Source: Homalodisca vitripennis (taxonomy: Eukaryota; Arthropoda; Insecta; Hemiptera; Cicadellidae). From it: DNA of 64,000 bases. How positions within the stretch are numbered: the first letter of the stretch is position 1; the number at the start of each line of letters is the position of its first letter. This document shows, in pieces, positions 1 through 12,955 of the stretch. The position numbers and the translations under genes are program-made. The notes below the pieces were generated by a model, which worked only from the letters and a program-made list of their open reading frames with translations, was not told the DNA's origin and made no database searches. The DNA lies in assembly GCF_021130785.1 (NCBI RefSeq), contig NC_060211.1, forward strand, positions 126,057,001 through 126,121,000, in the 5' to 3' direction.

Positions 1-124
1 TGAACAATTTGCTGTGAAGGACAGAAGTTGTTTGTAACAGGAAATATTGCGTTGTCCAGCAGACAAGTGTCTTGTCGCTGTTGCTGTCCAGGACTAAGGG
101 GCTCGGGGCATATACTTGTCTCGC
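1..124 (+). repeat. Dispersed repeat family A, copy 1, left piece
   Basis: This stretch closely matches 12956-13075: both share the phrases GGAAATATTGCGTTGTCC and CAGACAAGTGTCTTGTCG followed by a CCAGGACTAAG block. In the second copy the match runs on without a break into the sequence that here resumes only at about 933. The piece is therefore the left half of a repeat split by an insertion. No coding potential is seen, and the repeat class is unknown. Confidence 0.7.
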
Positions 125-932
125 TTTATTTATTTATTGTATCAACGGTTACACCATTTCCATTCAATAACAAATTATAGACTCAAGAATACTTGACTAC
201 TTACTTAATAATTATATTATATCAATGAGAATTTACCAAGATAGTCTAAATAAGTGACAGATACATTGATAAGAATATCAAAAACAACTAAACTCCATAA
301 CAATAACGAGTAAATTAAATAATAACAAAAAGCAACTAACAATATACACTGCTCAACCAATCTACTTATGTTGTTACACTAACAGAAAAAAGCATCAAAT
401 TTAACAATGTATAAATAAATAAGTTAGAAACAATAACAATAATAATAATAATAACAATATAATGATATTTTAACAATAATAAATAGATAAAAATTCAATA
501 ATTTGATGTGTGTGATAAATTTAACAGTGATAAAAATAAATAAGTTAACAACAATATAAATAATTTAAACAATAACATAACATATGACAATATTTAATAA
601 TAACTACATATATAAGCAACAACAATGACCAATTAATCTACAAATCACAAACTTAGATGTGAACTGGACGCAATAAATAATGTTAATAAGTGCATGATAT
701 GGTAAACATATGATCAAGACTAATTGGTACACAATAACAAGTAAGAATAAATATTAGTAAGTAGTTTAAAACTTAAAAAGTCTTCTTAATGCTGATTCAG
801 AATCAAAGAAGAAATCATATCCCAGCCCCGAAGACAGTGCATTTCCTCTTCTTTGGAGTCTAGGCAGACAACTATGGTAGGCGTAGGATGTGGAATACTG
901 GTGACGAAAAAACAAGTCTCGAGATCTGGTTC
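125..932 (-). mobile_element. AT-rich insertion resembling a LINE 3' end
   Basis: About 0.8 kb of very AT-rich sequence separates the two halves of family A copy 1 and is absent at the matching point of copy 2 (about 13070). Its left edge has a TTTATTTATTTATTGTATCAAC motif-like start (quoted only to show type), similar to TTTATTTATTTCAACGGC at about 7490 and TTTATTTATTTCCTTTCAAC at about 10443. Read on the minus strand, each gives a 3' tail made of TAAA-like units. At 7.5 kb the same tail follows reverse transcriptase remnants, so I infer this is the 3' untranslated end of a related, 5'-truncated non-LTR element. The target duplication is unclear, perhaps CTTTA. Confidence 0.5.
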
Positions 933-1690
933 TTTAGAAAGAGAGGCTTGATAAAACAGTCACAAGTCCGGACTTGTACGTCTGCCCATCAACGGTTAAG
1001 GGAGGATTTTGCCTCTATGATGTCATAACTAGCAACCAATGAGTATGATTGGATATTTGAGCCACTCCACGGGACTTTGCTGAATGTTACCAAATACTTT
1101 TACATTGGTCTTACGGGTAACCATGACGATATCGAGAAAATAGTAAAATAAATAAATTTCTGAACAAGCTGAGTACTGTCATATGATTTGTAACCTACTA
1201 TATGTAGCTTATTTATAAAAAATAAAAGTTATAGCATAGAAATTCGATACTAAAAGTCAGTGACAATACTCAATTTTAGCGCTTTCTTGCATTGCAGTAA
1301 CCTCCCAAACTCACCAGAACTTTTATTATGTAAACATTATGTTGTAAAACGTAACGTGTTAACAAAAATCTTAATGTATCATCAGGCACAATATCTGGAG
1401 TAAGACTTGATTTGTAGGCTTTAATTTTTACATGAAACTTTATTTCTAGATTGAACAGAATGAGATCTGTAATGGTGAATATTCTAACATACAAAATTTA
1501 GCTGGGTGTCGTCGAAGCATATCATTCTGTAGGTCCGCATAATTTCTGCTTTACCTGCCGGCGAATGTAAAAACAATGAAATGGGCTATAGACTTGAAAT
1601 TTGTCATTCACCCTCACCGAGGATTGTTAAGCAACACGTAGTAAGGTGTATTCTTACTATTAATTAATAAAGTATTATGTAAAATATCTA
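933..1690 (+). repeat. Dispersed repeat family A, copy 1, right piece
   Basis: The repeat resumes at AGAAAGAGAGGCTTGATAAA (compare 13071 onward) and can be followed at low identity to about 1690. Shared landmarks with copy 2 include CAATGAGTATGATTG (1039 and 13420), a block reading TAAATAAATTTCT.AACNAGCTGAGTACT (about 1150 and 14000), and GTCGAAGCATATCATTCTGT, matching the CGAAGCCTATCACTC motif of other copies. It contains only one 72-codon minus-strand ORF with no recognisable domain, which I regard as chance. Confidence 0.6.
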
Positions 1691-2700
1691 TTTTTAAACT
1701 ACGCATATATTTTCTTGATCGGGGCAGGATGGCAAATTCAACTTTGTCAGTGGAAATATAATTAGTTTCAACCTGAAATAATATAATACGCACAGATCCT
1801 GATAAGAGTCAGCCAACATTTCTTTAAAAGACTGATCCTCTTAACCATGTACACGTTTAATAAATATCACATAACTCTATTGTATTACATCATAAAGGCA
1901 CCAATTAGGCTAAAGATTTGATTTTGAAAATTGCCTGCGAAGCTACAGGTAACATCTAGTATACATATATAAATGTAAACGTAACGTAGAGGCGCTCATT
2001 GCCATAATCAACACAAATGAACAGTGAGAACATTCAGTGCGGTGCGGTGCATGGTCCGGTGATAATACAAAACTAAACAATGCTGCAGTACCCGTGCACT
2101 CCGCTGCTGATTACTGCGTATACAATTAATTACTGCCAGCTGTTTGTTGTGTGTCCGAGGATATTATACAGCGCTTCATGTTACACTAGAAGAGATCTTT
2201 AGGGAAAGGCATTTTAAAACATTTTCTACTTTTATATTATTTGCACCACTGTACTCGCTGATGCGATGTATATATTCAATTATAATTTTCCAGTTTCCCC
2301 CCAGCTGTTAAGAAAATAAATCACATCACAATATTTATTTATAATCGCTAAAACCTCAGTGATCAACATACAACGATATAGAATTCCAGAGTAACATTGA
2401 ACACAGGAGAAAAAGATATATATCAAGTTAGGTATTATTATCCAAACCTATTATACATGTACGAGTAGGAGACAAACGTCAGTAAAGTGGGAGTCGCAGT
2501 CCATCGCCCAAAATACCGAGCAACCGTTTATTCATCAAAGACAGGTCATAAAGCCGATCAAATTCCCTGCAGTTCACCTGGCCAGAAGATGCAAGCTAGC
2601 TTTAGACAAGTTATTTACCATCCTATCTTATCACATCCATGCCTAAGAACAGATTGAGTATTTTACAATACGACTCCAGCATCTAATTTCAATAAAGAAG
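1691..2700. other. No gene seen
   Basis: AT-rich sequence. There are no long reading frames, no RNA gene that I recognise, and no obvious repeat structure. Confidence 0.6.
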
Positions 2701-3195
2701 TTAGATGGCAGCCAACCATACGACACAACCTGATGTCAGATTACCAATTCTACGAAAGCCATCCAGTATACAACACCAGATGACGGTCAACCAAACAGCA
2801 TAGATAGCATTATGACGGCTACAAAATCAACAAAACCTGATGACGGCCAACAGACCACCAACACCTGATGACACCTAACCAATCTAGACCATCTGATGAC
2901 AGCTAACCAGCCAACACCACCTGATGAAAGCCAACCAACTAAGACAACCTGGTGACAGTCAAACAGCCAAAAATACCAGATGACAGCCAAATATCGTACA
3001 CAGCATGACAGCCAATCTGCCAAAAATACCTGATGAAAGCCAATCAGCCCACAAGACATTGCCTAATAGATCAATCGTTGCCCGATCAAGTACCACTAAT
3101 TGTTCAGCTAAGGCTAGTACATGTAAATGTCACTGCTTCACTAACACCTAACCAAACATGAAACGTTCAATTAAAAAAGGATTTGCCAGCTATAA
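2701..3195 (+). repeat. Degenerate minisatellite with attached tail, copy 1
   Basis: The motif CTGATGACAGCCAACCA, with variants, recurs every 25-40 bp from about 2703 to 3060. It is followed by a non-repetitive tail beginning AAGACATTGCCTAATAGATC and ending near ATGAAACGTTCAATT. A minus-strand frame through the block (2787-3059) is a by-product of the repeat and not a gene. The whole minisatellite-plus-tail module recurs about 370 bp downstream. Confidence 0.75.
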
Positions 3196-3300
3196 TAGAT
3201 TCTAGCTCATTAATTTGATGTTTAAGAAGATTAATCAAAATCATCCGACTTCGGGTCTTTTCCAGTAATCAATTTTAAAAAGTTCCAGTATTTCATCAGT

Positions 3301-3570
3301 CTACTATTCAGCAATACCTAACGACATCCAATCAGTCTACAACAACTGATGGCCAACCAACTAGCACCGTCTGATGACAGCCAACCAGTCTACAACAACT
3401 GATGAAAGCCGATTAGCCGAGAAGACATTGCCTAATAGATCAATCCTTGCCCTACCAAGTATATAATGCCAACACTAATTATTCTGCTAAGGCTAATGCT
3501 TGTAACTCTCACAGCACGGCTAATCCATGAACATGAAACGTTAAATTTCAAAAACATTTTTCGAGCTACA
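3301..3570 (+). repeat. Degenerate minisatellite with attached tail, copy 2
   Basis: A second, shorter copy of the module at 2701-3195. It has three or four GATGACAGCCAACCA-type units, then the same tail (AGACATTGCCTAATAGATCAA at about 3423) and the same closing phrase AACATGAAACGTTAAATT. Its tail carries small indels relative to copy 1, so the duplication is not recent. Confidence 0.7.
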
Positions 3571-6500
3571 GGCCTTTTTAGGCTGTATGCGGTTTGTTTT
3601 GCTAATATACCTTTCGTAAAATGGTTTTAGAACAGTTTTGAATAGTTATAGTTTTTATATAAATTGACTTTTGAAACCGTCATTATATAATCAAAAATAG
3701 TGCTGGAAGATTTTCAAAATTTAATATGGGTGTGATAATTTACTTATCAGTATAAAAATGCCTAATACCCAAATGATTTTTATTGAGGTGGTTCTATAAT
3801 AAGCAATTCACGAGTATTTAATATAAACTTTAAAATAGTAATACATAATATGGATTAATCATCTTATTAATCTCCATTTCCTGTAACTGATCAGACACTA
3901 TAATAGACGTTCACAATCCATCCACAACATAGGGCTTCGAGTTGAAACTTAAATGCTAATAACAGGACCTGTTGTGACTGTAAAAAAGAATTTTTGTGGT
4001 ACATTCGTATGTGATTGTTAATATAGTAGATATTATTGTAATCTCCTATCTGAAGTATAGCGTGTATTATCACTGTTAATAACGAAATACTACATTGAAA
4101 GTTAGTGTGCAATTTGACTTTGATAGGTTAACAGAAACCCGTTTTACTACAGTGAACAAAACAGTATCAAGTTCGTTTTATTGCTAGTAGGGTTGCTGTG
4201 AAATTTACTTTTATTGCCTAGTTTGCTCTGAAATGTTTACAACGCACAGTACTACAAGTCCAGCAATGACGAAAATATCATCAAACGACTATTCACGTTG
4301 ATTTGGAAGATTTTTGGTGAACGGAATATAAAAGATTAAATAACGGAGATAAGTTAACTTTATAACACTTTATACCGTTAAGTTAAAAACTTTAATAAGT
4401 GCAAGCGTGAAAATGTTATTACCGTTCGTATATTATGCATAGTACTGTGGTAATAATGAACTGAATTGATGGTTGGATGGATGTCAATAAATAAAGCACA
4501 AGTTCGTTGCATGTAATGAGCGACGAATAAAGAGTAAATTGCTTTCCTTGTTAGCGGTACGACACTTCATGACGACTTTCAGCGTCATGTCTGTCATATC
4601 TATCTAGGCATCTTTCATCATACTTTCAGGAACTGGAAACCTCAAAATATATTAATATTTAAAACATAAGGTATTTTGGTGTTATACCGACCACACCCTT
4701 TTATTGAAGGCCTTGTGAGACTTTCGTTAGTCTTCTTACTAAAGTAGTGTAGAGCAATACAATTATGGATCAATTTAATCAGTAAATATCAGGAACTGTG
4801 ATAAGTCACAAACTCTTCCTTTGGAGATCGAGCAATCGATTATAGTATAGTGCTGCAAACATGTCCTGACAGACTTGTTTGGCTGCTATAATATTGTAAT
4901 TACGTGATGTTTCTTTTCTTGTGCTGCAGAAGTGTTGTTTAATTAGGAACTATCTGAACTCGGGAAATTTTCGACCAGAAATCCCCCTCCCCCAAGTGGA
5001 GGATTCAAAGAATCCACACTTCTAGCGCAAAAATAAAAATATCCCTCTGGGTAGCACCTAAATTCAGACACAGATATCGTAATACATTCCTAGAATATAA
5101 GGCAAATACGGTAATATTTTTTTTAAACTACCGTTTATTTATACATAGAACATTTTCTTTCCCTCACTAGGAATGTGGTCCGTCGGATTTTTTGTAGGTA
5201 TTAATAGAGAAAATTTTATATTTGATTATTTAGTCCAAAGATTGTAACAGCTGTAACTAGAATCTATATTTAAAACCAATTTATTATATAATCTTTCACG
5301 AGGAAGTTTTAATTTCTTGTATGACCATCAATTTCAAATATAAGACCGAAATAGTTCAATGTGTTGCCTAAGATGGTAAAACAACACATATAGATAACAA
5401 ACAAACGCTTAGTTTATAAGTCTTATTTGGCTCTTCCCAAGTTAGGTTCTAAGAACTCACCTTCTATTGAACTAACTGTGCGCCAAGAATATCAGAAATG
5501 CTGTATTAGTTTCAAATCGTCGTTCCCAATGAAAAGGTGAGCTGTCATGTCCCAATAAACAGAAGTTTATACAGTACTTCGCCTTATTTTTAGGATTCTT
5601 AAAAATACAGTATTAATAAGTGAGGTCAAAAACAATTCTTTCGCTATTTCTGGGATTGAATTTCAGTTATAGCTTTTCAGTGAGAGTTTACTCTGAGTAA
5701 CAAACTAAAAATTAAATAACTTTAATTGTTCATATAACACGAATTGAAGCCTGAGACGAATACAATTTTTCCCTCATTAGAGTTACAACAAATTGGACCG
5801 AATCAATGATTATTTTCTTCTTAAAATGTAATTTTTAAACGATAAAAACAATATTGTTCCAATTTATGTGAAAAGACGTACAGTATATTACACAATCATA
5901 TACTAACAAATTAGATTGCACTGTTATCATGCCGGATGTTAATTTATAAAAATATTATATAAACATATATCTTGTTGGGGGATGGTCCGCAAGGATTCAG
6001 AATGAAATCTTAAATTAGAGCACAGGTGGAGTAGTACATCAAATTTAAGTTCTCTATTACAATAACGCAAATCTTACATGAAAATGATCACACTTTAAAA
6101 CATTTACAATGTGTGTCATGTTTTCTATTGTGGTTTAATATTCTTGTCTTGGCTCAAGTTATGAAATTTAACTTAGTAAATGAATACTAGACTTAATAAA
6201 TAATTTTTAAGTATATAATTATGCAAAATTTTATCATGGAAATATTTTTTCTCTTTGAATTCAAAGAAAATTTGTAAAGAATTCATTGTAAGTAGCGTAT
6301 AATAAATAAACATCTTATTTAAACTTTGAGTAAACAATAGAAGGAGATTAAAAATGTATTAATGATATATTCACCGAATACTGACTGAGTTTATTCGTTA
6401 AAAGAATACATTTCCTTTGTGATTTTCGTGATAACCAACGACTGAGGGTTCCGTCTATACTAATGCGGCTAGACGAGGGCGCTTTGATTCGGAAGGGCCG

Positions 6501-7485
6501 ACATCTCGTTCTCCGGCCATTATCAAAATTACAAACCCACCTCCCACATTCTCACCACCTACCGCTATGAGTAAGTAGTTTCCACTGCATACAGGTCTCT
6601 CTTCCTGACTCTAATGCAAATGTAAATTGAAAATTGAACAAAATCATCTTTTCTAAGTCTTAATTACGGTACTTTTATAAACACAAAAATTAATTAATAA
6701 ACTGTTTTCTGCTTCTAATATCGTAATACTTGTTATGTACCTATGATATTCTTGCAAAACCTTTGAATAATACGGATGCAGTAACAGTATCCTCTAAAAT
6801 AAACAGAAAGATGATATTTGTACGTATTTAAGAAGTGCAAACTCAAGAGTTACATTTATGTATGGGTTAAGAGTTGGTACCATAGTGAAACAACCTTGAT
6901 CTTTATCCTATAAAAACAATTTTAAACCTCTAAGATTGTTACGCCCTCATTATTTAGGGTAAAACATGTGAATATTTTTACCATATTGCTAATTCGTGTT
7001 AGTTACGGGTTTTCTTTCTAAAATGTATATTTTCTGAGTATTCGTTCAATGAGGTTCAGATGAATTTAAGATTTTTTATGCGAGTATGCGAAAAAATATA
7101 GAAAATAGAAGAAGCATTTTGATATGTATAAGTCATATACTTAAAATGAGTCATCACCCATAATTCACCGACCAAAAATAAAGGAGTAACAGTGAGGTAT
7201 AACTTTGTCTCTTTGGACGAAAACAAGATGGCCGCCAATACTGCCGGATCTTTTTAAAATTAAAACAATGAATTTAATTAGTAATACATTATTAGAAATT
7301 TCAAACAAATTTATAATGAGCTATAAGATATAAACACATCGAAACTGTTGTTTTAATTTAAAATTCTTCACGAAATTACACGAACTAGGTAGGTACCAGT
7401 ACCTCAAAGCTATTATCAGTATTAAACTCCAGAGAAACAATTAAAAATGTAGCTGTAGTTGTGACGTCATCTCATAACCACCAAC
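3571..7485. other. No gene seen
   Basis: Nearly 4 kb of AT-rich sequence without a convincing reading frame. The longest frames (60-73 codons, minus strand, at 3891 and 7056) have no domain and no codon bias. Two places stand out: a MITE relic near 5968-6042, and a locally GC-richer patch at 6440-6600 ending in a good splice-donor look-alike (ATGAGTAAGT at 6566), for which I could find no matching reading frame. Confidence 0.5.
5968..6042 (+). repeat. Relic of the 25.4 kb MITE family
   Basis: The order of words here (TTGTTGGGGGATGGTCCGCA, then GAAATCTTAAATTAGAGCA, then GGTGGAGTAGT) parallels the left arm of the MITE at about 25580-25645 (CATGGGGGGACGGCCCACAG, GAAATCTTAAATTGAAGCA, GGGTCGAGTGAT). 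Identity is modest and the ends are lost. Confidence 0.4.
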
Positions 7486-7487
7486 CT

Positions 7488-8785
7488 AACTATTTATTTA
7501 TTTCAACGGCAAGCAGCTAATTTACAAACAAAGATGTACATACAAGATTGCATAGTACAAATGCATGACAAATATAGAGACTAAGGCTAATAACAAATAA
7601 TAATATCATAGCAAATTGAACCAATCTCACATAAGTAAGTAACACGGATAACAACGTTGCAATTTATAAATAGTAAAATAAATAAGGAATACAGCTAAAC
7701 AAAACACAAAGTAAATACGTAAGACAATAAATAACCAAATATAAGTGAATGCAAATATAAACTCTTACCACTGTTGGGTTTGAGAGGATAGGCCATTGAA
7801 AGCCTGTCTCCGAACCAGCGCAAGGTTGTCACAGAAAAAGTCGCACTCATATGCAACGCGATTATGCAACTACCAAGTCTAAAAGATCGTGCCAGAGGAC
7901 TACTGTTGTCGACGTTTCTTGCGCGGTGAAGACCACGGTTTCAGGTGTTCGACGGGATTCTAAAGTCAACTTCAGCTTGGAAATCGGAGGATAGTACTGG
8001 CCATTGATGATCTGAACATACGTCAGCAACGTCACGCCGCAAGGCAAGGGGTGGAATATTTAGTTCTCTGCATAAGCACCCCACAGGAACCTCCTAGTAG
8101 CTGTGGCCCAGCCAGACACCGAGTAGGGAAACAAAGCGACCGTGAAGGGCTTCATATGACGTCAACTGTGTAGAGGGACCACACCTGTTTGGCATACTCC
8201 ACAAGCTACTTTAATATTGCCCAATAAAGAGAAAGAAGGGCAGAGAGACTCCTGGAGAATCTTGACAAGAAATCAATCTTGTTAGCCCTATCTCAGATGT
8301 CGTTCGTGTTGCCCAGTAAATCCAAAGTAACAAGAAAGCGAATGCCAAACCCCCTTACGCTCTGAGATCTAGGGATTTGGGTACCACAGAGTGTATACGT
8401 GTAAAAAGCTGTAGACTTGGTCTTGTGAAATGTAGCAACATAACCCTTGCTGGGGTTCACAGACGAATGGACTGGTGTTATTAGTACACCATTCCTCTAT
8501 CACAGACAGACTGTGCTTGATTACCTGCGAATTCACAGGCGCAGAAATTACAGATAAGATTTTCAGACTATTGGCAAACTGCAGAGCATTCTCTAGAAGA
8601 TCATTCACGAAGACATTGAAAATGCAGGGACCTAATAAGGAGCCCTGTGGAACACCAGAAGACGGAAAGAAACCAGGAGACGTGTAGGAACCGATTTTTA
8701 CTGTAAGCGAGCGATCACTTAGATAGTCTGATATCCAGTATAATAGGGGCTCAGCAACTCCGTAGCGTTTCAACTTTAAAATGAG
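7488..8785 (-). mobile_element. 5'-truncated non-LTR retrotransposon
   Basis: Read on the minus strand, the element starts inside its reverse transcriptase near 8785, continues through a C-terminal region full of stops and frameshifts (about 8370-7800), and ends in an AT-rich 3' part closing with a TAAA-like tail at about 7490. The 5' half (any ORF1 and the endonuclease) is absent, as is usual for target-primed reverse transcription products. The reverse transcriptase style (GVPQGS followed by NVFVNDL) points to the jockey/CR1/I group, which I cannot narrow further by eye. Similar 3' ends lie at 125-932 and 10441-11095. Confidence 0.75.
8369..8773 (-). pseudogene. Reverse transcriptase fragment (non-LTR), inactive
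   Basis: This 134-codon open stretch is a piece of the catalytic core of a non-LTR reverse transcriptase, the enzyme that copies element RNA at the chromosomal target. Visible in order are YWISDYLSDRSLTVKIG (about residues 12-28), the diagnostic SGVPQGSLLGPCIFNVFVNDL (about residues 39-59), and the position of the F/Y-A-D-D metal-binding motif. Here that motif reads FANS (QFANSLKI, about residues 67-74), so both catalytic aspartates are gone. After about residue 100 the frame leaves the family pattern. There is no start codon of functional meaning because the fragment is truncated at its 5' end. The opposite-strand 70-codon frame at 8475 is a shadow. Confidence 0.85.
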
Positions 8786-9166
8786 GATATGTTCATTATT
8801 GACATTTCATATCGGCTTTGGGCCTGCTATAAGCCTCAACTTCTGGAATCAATCTCTACAAATGGACTTCGTACAAGATAGAACTATTTTTTGGTAGTAA
8901 CTCTTTGTCAGGATACAATGTCGTGGAGGAAATCAGTAGATGTTAATTAACATATAAACATTAATATAGCAAAATTGTCCCCGTTTGTATTTCCATTGAT
9001 GTTTTATATTTCATAATGATTCTTTTTGACACTTTTTGATTACAAACTAAATTGGTCAACATTCATCAAGATAACAAACTTAAATAAATTAAGTAAATAC
9101 GAAATTGATATTTTTACTATGTTTCAAATGTATGAGGGGTTTCAACTCTTTATGTTCACAAAACAA

Positions 9167-9900
<734 letters not shown>

Positions 9901-9904
9901 TGAA

Positions 9905-10135
9905 CTATAATAAAGTGTGAAATAATAAGAGCTGATAAGACAATGTTATGCACCTGACAAACAAGGGATACCCTTTTAGATACCATATCGAGAGAAGCGT
10001 ATGGAAAGACATCTTTACGAAAGAGCTGGTCACGTCGCCGCCAGACAATATCATGTCCACGATATTGACTTGTCTGATTGGAAATCCAGTCGCAATCTTC
10101 CATCCTTCGTGCTTATATAAAACTGACATCGTCAT
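9905..10135 (-). other. Possible exon, strand uncertain
   Basis: Between about 9950 and 10130 the base composition rises above its surroundings and frames stay open on both strands (70 and 76 codons minus, 73 codons plus). On the minus strand a donor-like CAG/GTGCATAAC lies at about 9957, and acceptor-like AG dinucleotides precede about 10120. The minus frame contains GWKIATGFPIRQVNIVD, which I do not recognise. It could equally be a transposon remnant. Beyond openness and composition there is no support. Confidence 0.2.
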
Positions 10136-10440
10136 GGACCAAATATTTACTGGAGGAATTGAATTATAGATAGAATTACAGAGCCAATGATATTGGAGTG
10201 TTCACTTGTTTTTATTACGACTACTACTGCCGAGAAGAAGAGTAAAATCTCAATTTTCGTTTTTGAGGGTTGCATTATATATAGGTAATAATAGGAGTTT
10301 TTCGACATTTTCCATCATTCAGTGATAAAAGCTTTGCCTCATTCTTTTTATACTTATGATATCTACAATACAACTCACTTTAATAAAATAATAAAATATT
10401 TACATACCGCAACTTTTATAATACTTGCTAATTACGATGT

Positions 10441-11095
10441 TTTGTTTATTTATTTCCTTTCAACGGTCAAAAACCAATTTGCATTATAAACTTATGATAA
10501 TATGACTAAATAATACTTAAAACAAAAGGGCCAAACCAAACATGCAACTGGACTCTAAATTAAATCTTAGGCATAACTAACAATACATAAGAAATGTATA
10601 AATTATAATAAATATTAGTGATAGTAGTACATAATAAATGGGAAAAGTATTTAACTTAAATACACTACTGTATAAGATGTGACATTATATGAATAAATAA
10701 AAAAGATAAATAATAGCAATGCAAGTAAACTATATAAAATAAATAACAAAGAAAACTAAATTATAAATTAATAACAAGAGAAAAAAAATACTAATTAGTG
10801 ATAGTAGTAAATAAAATCTGAGAAAATATTTAACCTAAAGGCATGTACATTACTGTATAAAACGTGACATACGAATAAATACAATTATAAATAATAACAG
10901 TGCAAATAAACTATATAAAAATAAATAACAATGGAAAAAGTCTGTAAATGAATAACAAGAGTAAAATATATATAAATACCAACAGAGAAAAAACTATAAA
11001 AACAAAAAATGTAAGCAATAAATTTAAAAAATGTATTTGTTGTTTTTGCTGTTGTTTAACTTTTTTTAATAAGTTGACAGATTACTAGGGCAGTG
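10441..11095 (-). repeat. LINE 3'-UTR-like AT-rich block with internal duplication
   Basis: The block begins TTTATTTATTTCCTTTCAAC, the same type of minus-strand 3' terminus as at 7490 and 125. Inside it a segment of about 180 bp is tandemly repeated: TTAGTGATAGTAGTACATAA at about 10615 recurs as TTAGTGATAGTAGTAAATAA at about 10795, and GTATAAGATGTGACAT recurs as GTATAAAACGTGACAT. No coding part of a LINE is attached, so this would be a severely 5'-truncated copy. Confidence 0.5.
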
Positions 11096-11446
11096 GCCAT
11101 TGTTCATTCATACAAGATAACAGTAACAAAACGTTTAAACATTTTAAATTCTATCTGTTCCTCAGGTGGATAACTAAATCATAACTACAATCTAGGTTAA
11201 AATAAACTAATCATACCAAATTGTTGTGACACACATAATTAAGGAATCACAATAGAGATGTTAACTGTTAACTTATTAAAATAACAATTTAAACAACATT
11301 ACACCATCGTATTTATCAAATATTCTCAAACTTTTGGTATGTAAATATTTCGTTATTTTATTAAAGTGAGTTTATATTGTAAATATCATAAGTAGCCTAT
11401 AAAAAAGAACGAGACAAAGGTGCATCATTTAAATAAATCAACTATC

Positions 11447-11755
11447 CAATTATTACTCCTTATATAACCATGTAAACTATTAAACCACTTGTTCATTTCC
11501 AGATAGAAAAGTTATTAGTTTAGTTGAGTTACTATTATAAATCAGCACTTGTAGAATTAGCGACCACCTAAGAGTATTTGGCGGGGATCGCAGGCTCAGC
11601 CGTGATTGGTCATGAACGTGCGCAGAGACCTGATCAGCTGATTCTTGCTGTGAACAGCTATTTTACAGCTAACTGCTGGTGTTGCAATGGAAGTCCAAAT
11701 ATTGGAAGTAGTCCAACCAATTATTCTTCCTTATATAACCATGTTAACTATTACT
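11447..11755 (+). repeat. 36-40 bp direct repeat around a GC-richer core
   Basis: CCAATTATTACTCCTTATAT at 11447 and CCAATTATTCTTCCTTATAT at 11717 are near-identical and both continue ATAACCATGTAAACTATTA / ATAACCATGTTAACTATTA. They flank about 230 bp whose middle (11570-11700) is GC-richer than its surroundings and includes the palindromic TGATCAGCTGATT. This could be a local tandem duplication, or an insertion with an unusually long duplication. A 91-codon plus-strand frame (11578-11853) crosses it but carries no recognisable domain. Confidence 0.45.
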
Positions 11756-11859
11756 TTGAGTTTAAACTTGTGATAATTGTCTTGCGTAGCAAACGACGTC
11801 TAATATTGCCATATTTTGTTTATATATTTAATATTAAACGTAACATTTTATGAGTGCGA

Positions 11860-12161
11860 ATCCCCGCCTAATTTAAGATCTTTTAAAATGTTTGAATACC
11901 TTCCTTATATTCTTGCACATATATAATATTATCATTCTAGTTAAATCATTCTTCTAATATCAAGCAATTATAAAATGCACGTGCTGATGAACATTTAAGA
12001 CTCTTAATATACCACTAATACTTTCAGGTTAATCCAATTTTATAGCAATATTCCTTTTTGTGGGAAGGGCGGGGGGAGGTTTTCTCACAATAGTTATAAC
12101 AGCTACTTGATATGTTTTACAATAACTAAATCCTTAAATAACTATAAATTATTAAAAATAT

Positions 12162-12193
<32 letters not shown>

Positions 12194-12955
12194 ATATATA
12201 TAGTTATTACATAAAACATTATATAAAATAAAATAGTAAAATGTTATAAACTGTATAATGATTATAAAAATGTTATCAATGAATATTTATAACATATGTA
12301 TAAGACCCGATAGGGCCTTCTTAAAATCTTTTAATGACTTAAAACTTGATTCTAGGTTCTTTTGATCCAAGAAAGAACTCTATTGATTGTGGTTTCAAAA
12401 AGGTCGAAGGCAGACGTCTGTCTGTCTGTCCGTCTGTGTGATTACTCTTTTGTTAAGTTCTGCCGGATCATTTGTTACTCAGTTGTATCGGTTTATTTCA
12501 TTTTTATTCTTAAAATATAATTTGTTATTACTGTACTTAGAAATGTATCTCGGTTAGTGTATTGATGTAGAAGTGAACTGTATCTTTATTACTATTCTTA
12601 CTACATCACCTATACTATTGTTGTGTACTTATAACACAATATTATGACTCCAAGTTAAGGTAAATGACCACCATGCTAACCATACCAACAATCTACTTCA
12701 GTATATAAGTTCATACTACTATTTATTAATCAGGATTCAAGTTCCAAAACAAAACAAGCTTTTTAATGATTTCCTTTTATTAATATGAGCAAGAACAGTT
12801 TTACTCTTTTATATTATAATCAAGCTTTTCTTATTTGATTTCTATGCAGAAGACGTTAGTTAATAATATTTTTTAGCTGTATTCTTAAAGTTAAGATTCT
12901 CAATCTTACTAAGCGATGAACAGTAAATATACAGCAGCTAGACAGTTAAACATTT
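11860..12955. other. No gene seen; short simple repeats
   Basis: AT-rich sequence containing an interrupted (TA)n tract at 12161-12202 and a short run of CTGT units (CTGTCTGTCTGTCCGTCTGT) at about 12417-12438. No reading frame is worth reporting. Confidence 0.7.

Noticed and set aside
2787..3059. 90-codon Trp/Val-rich frame on the minus strand
   Set aside because: It is periodic because it translates the minisatellite, and has no other support.
12161..12202. TA-rich tract as an inverted terminal repeat or origin
   Set aside because: It is a simple interrupted TA microsatellite with no associated element.
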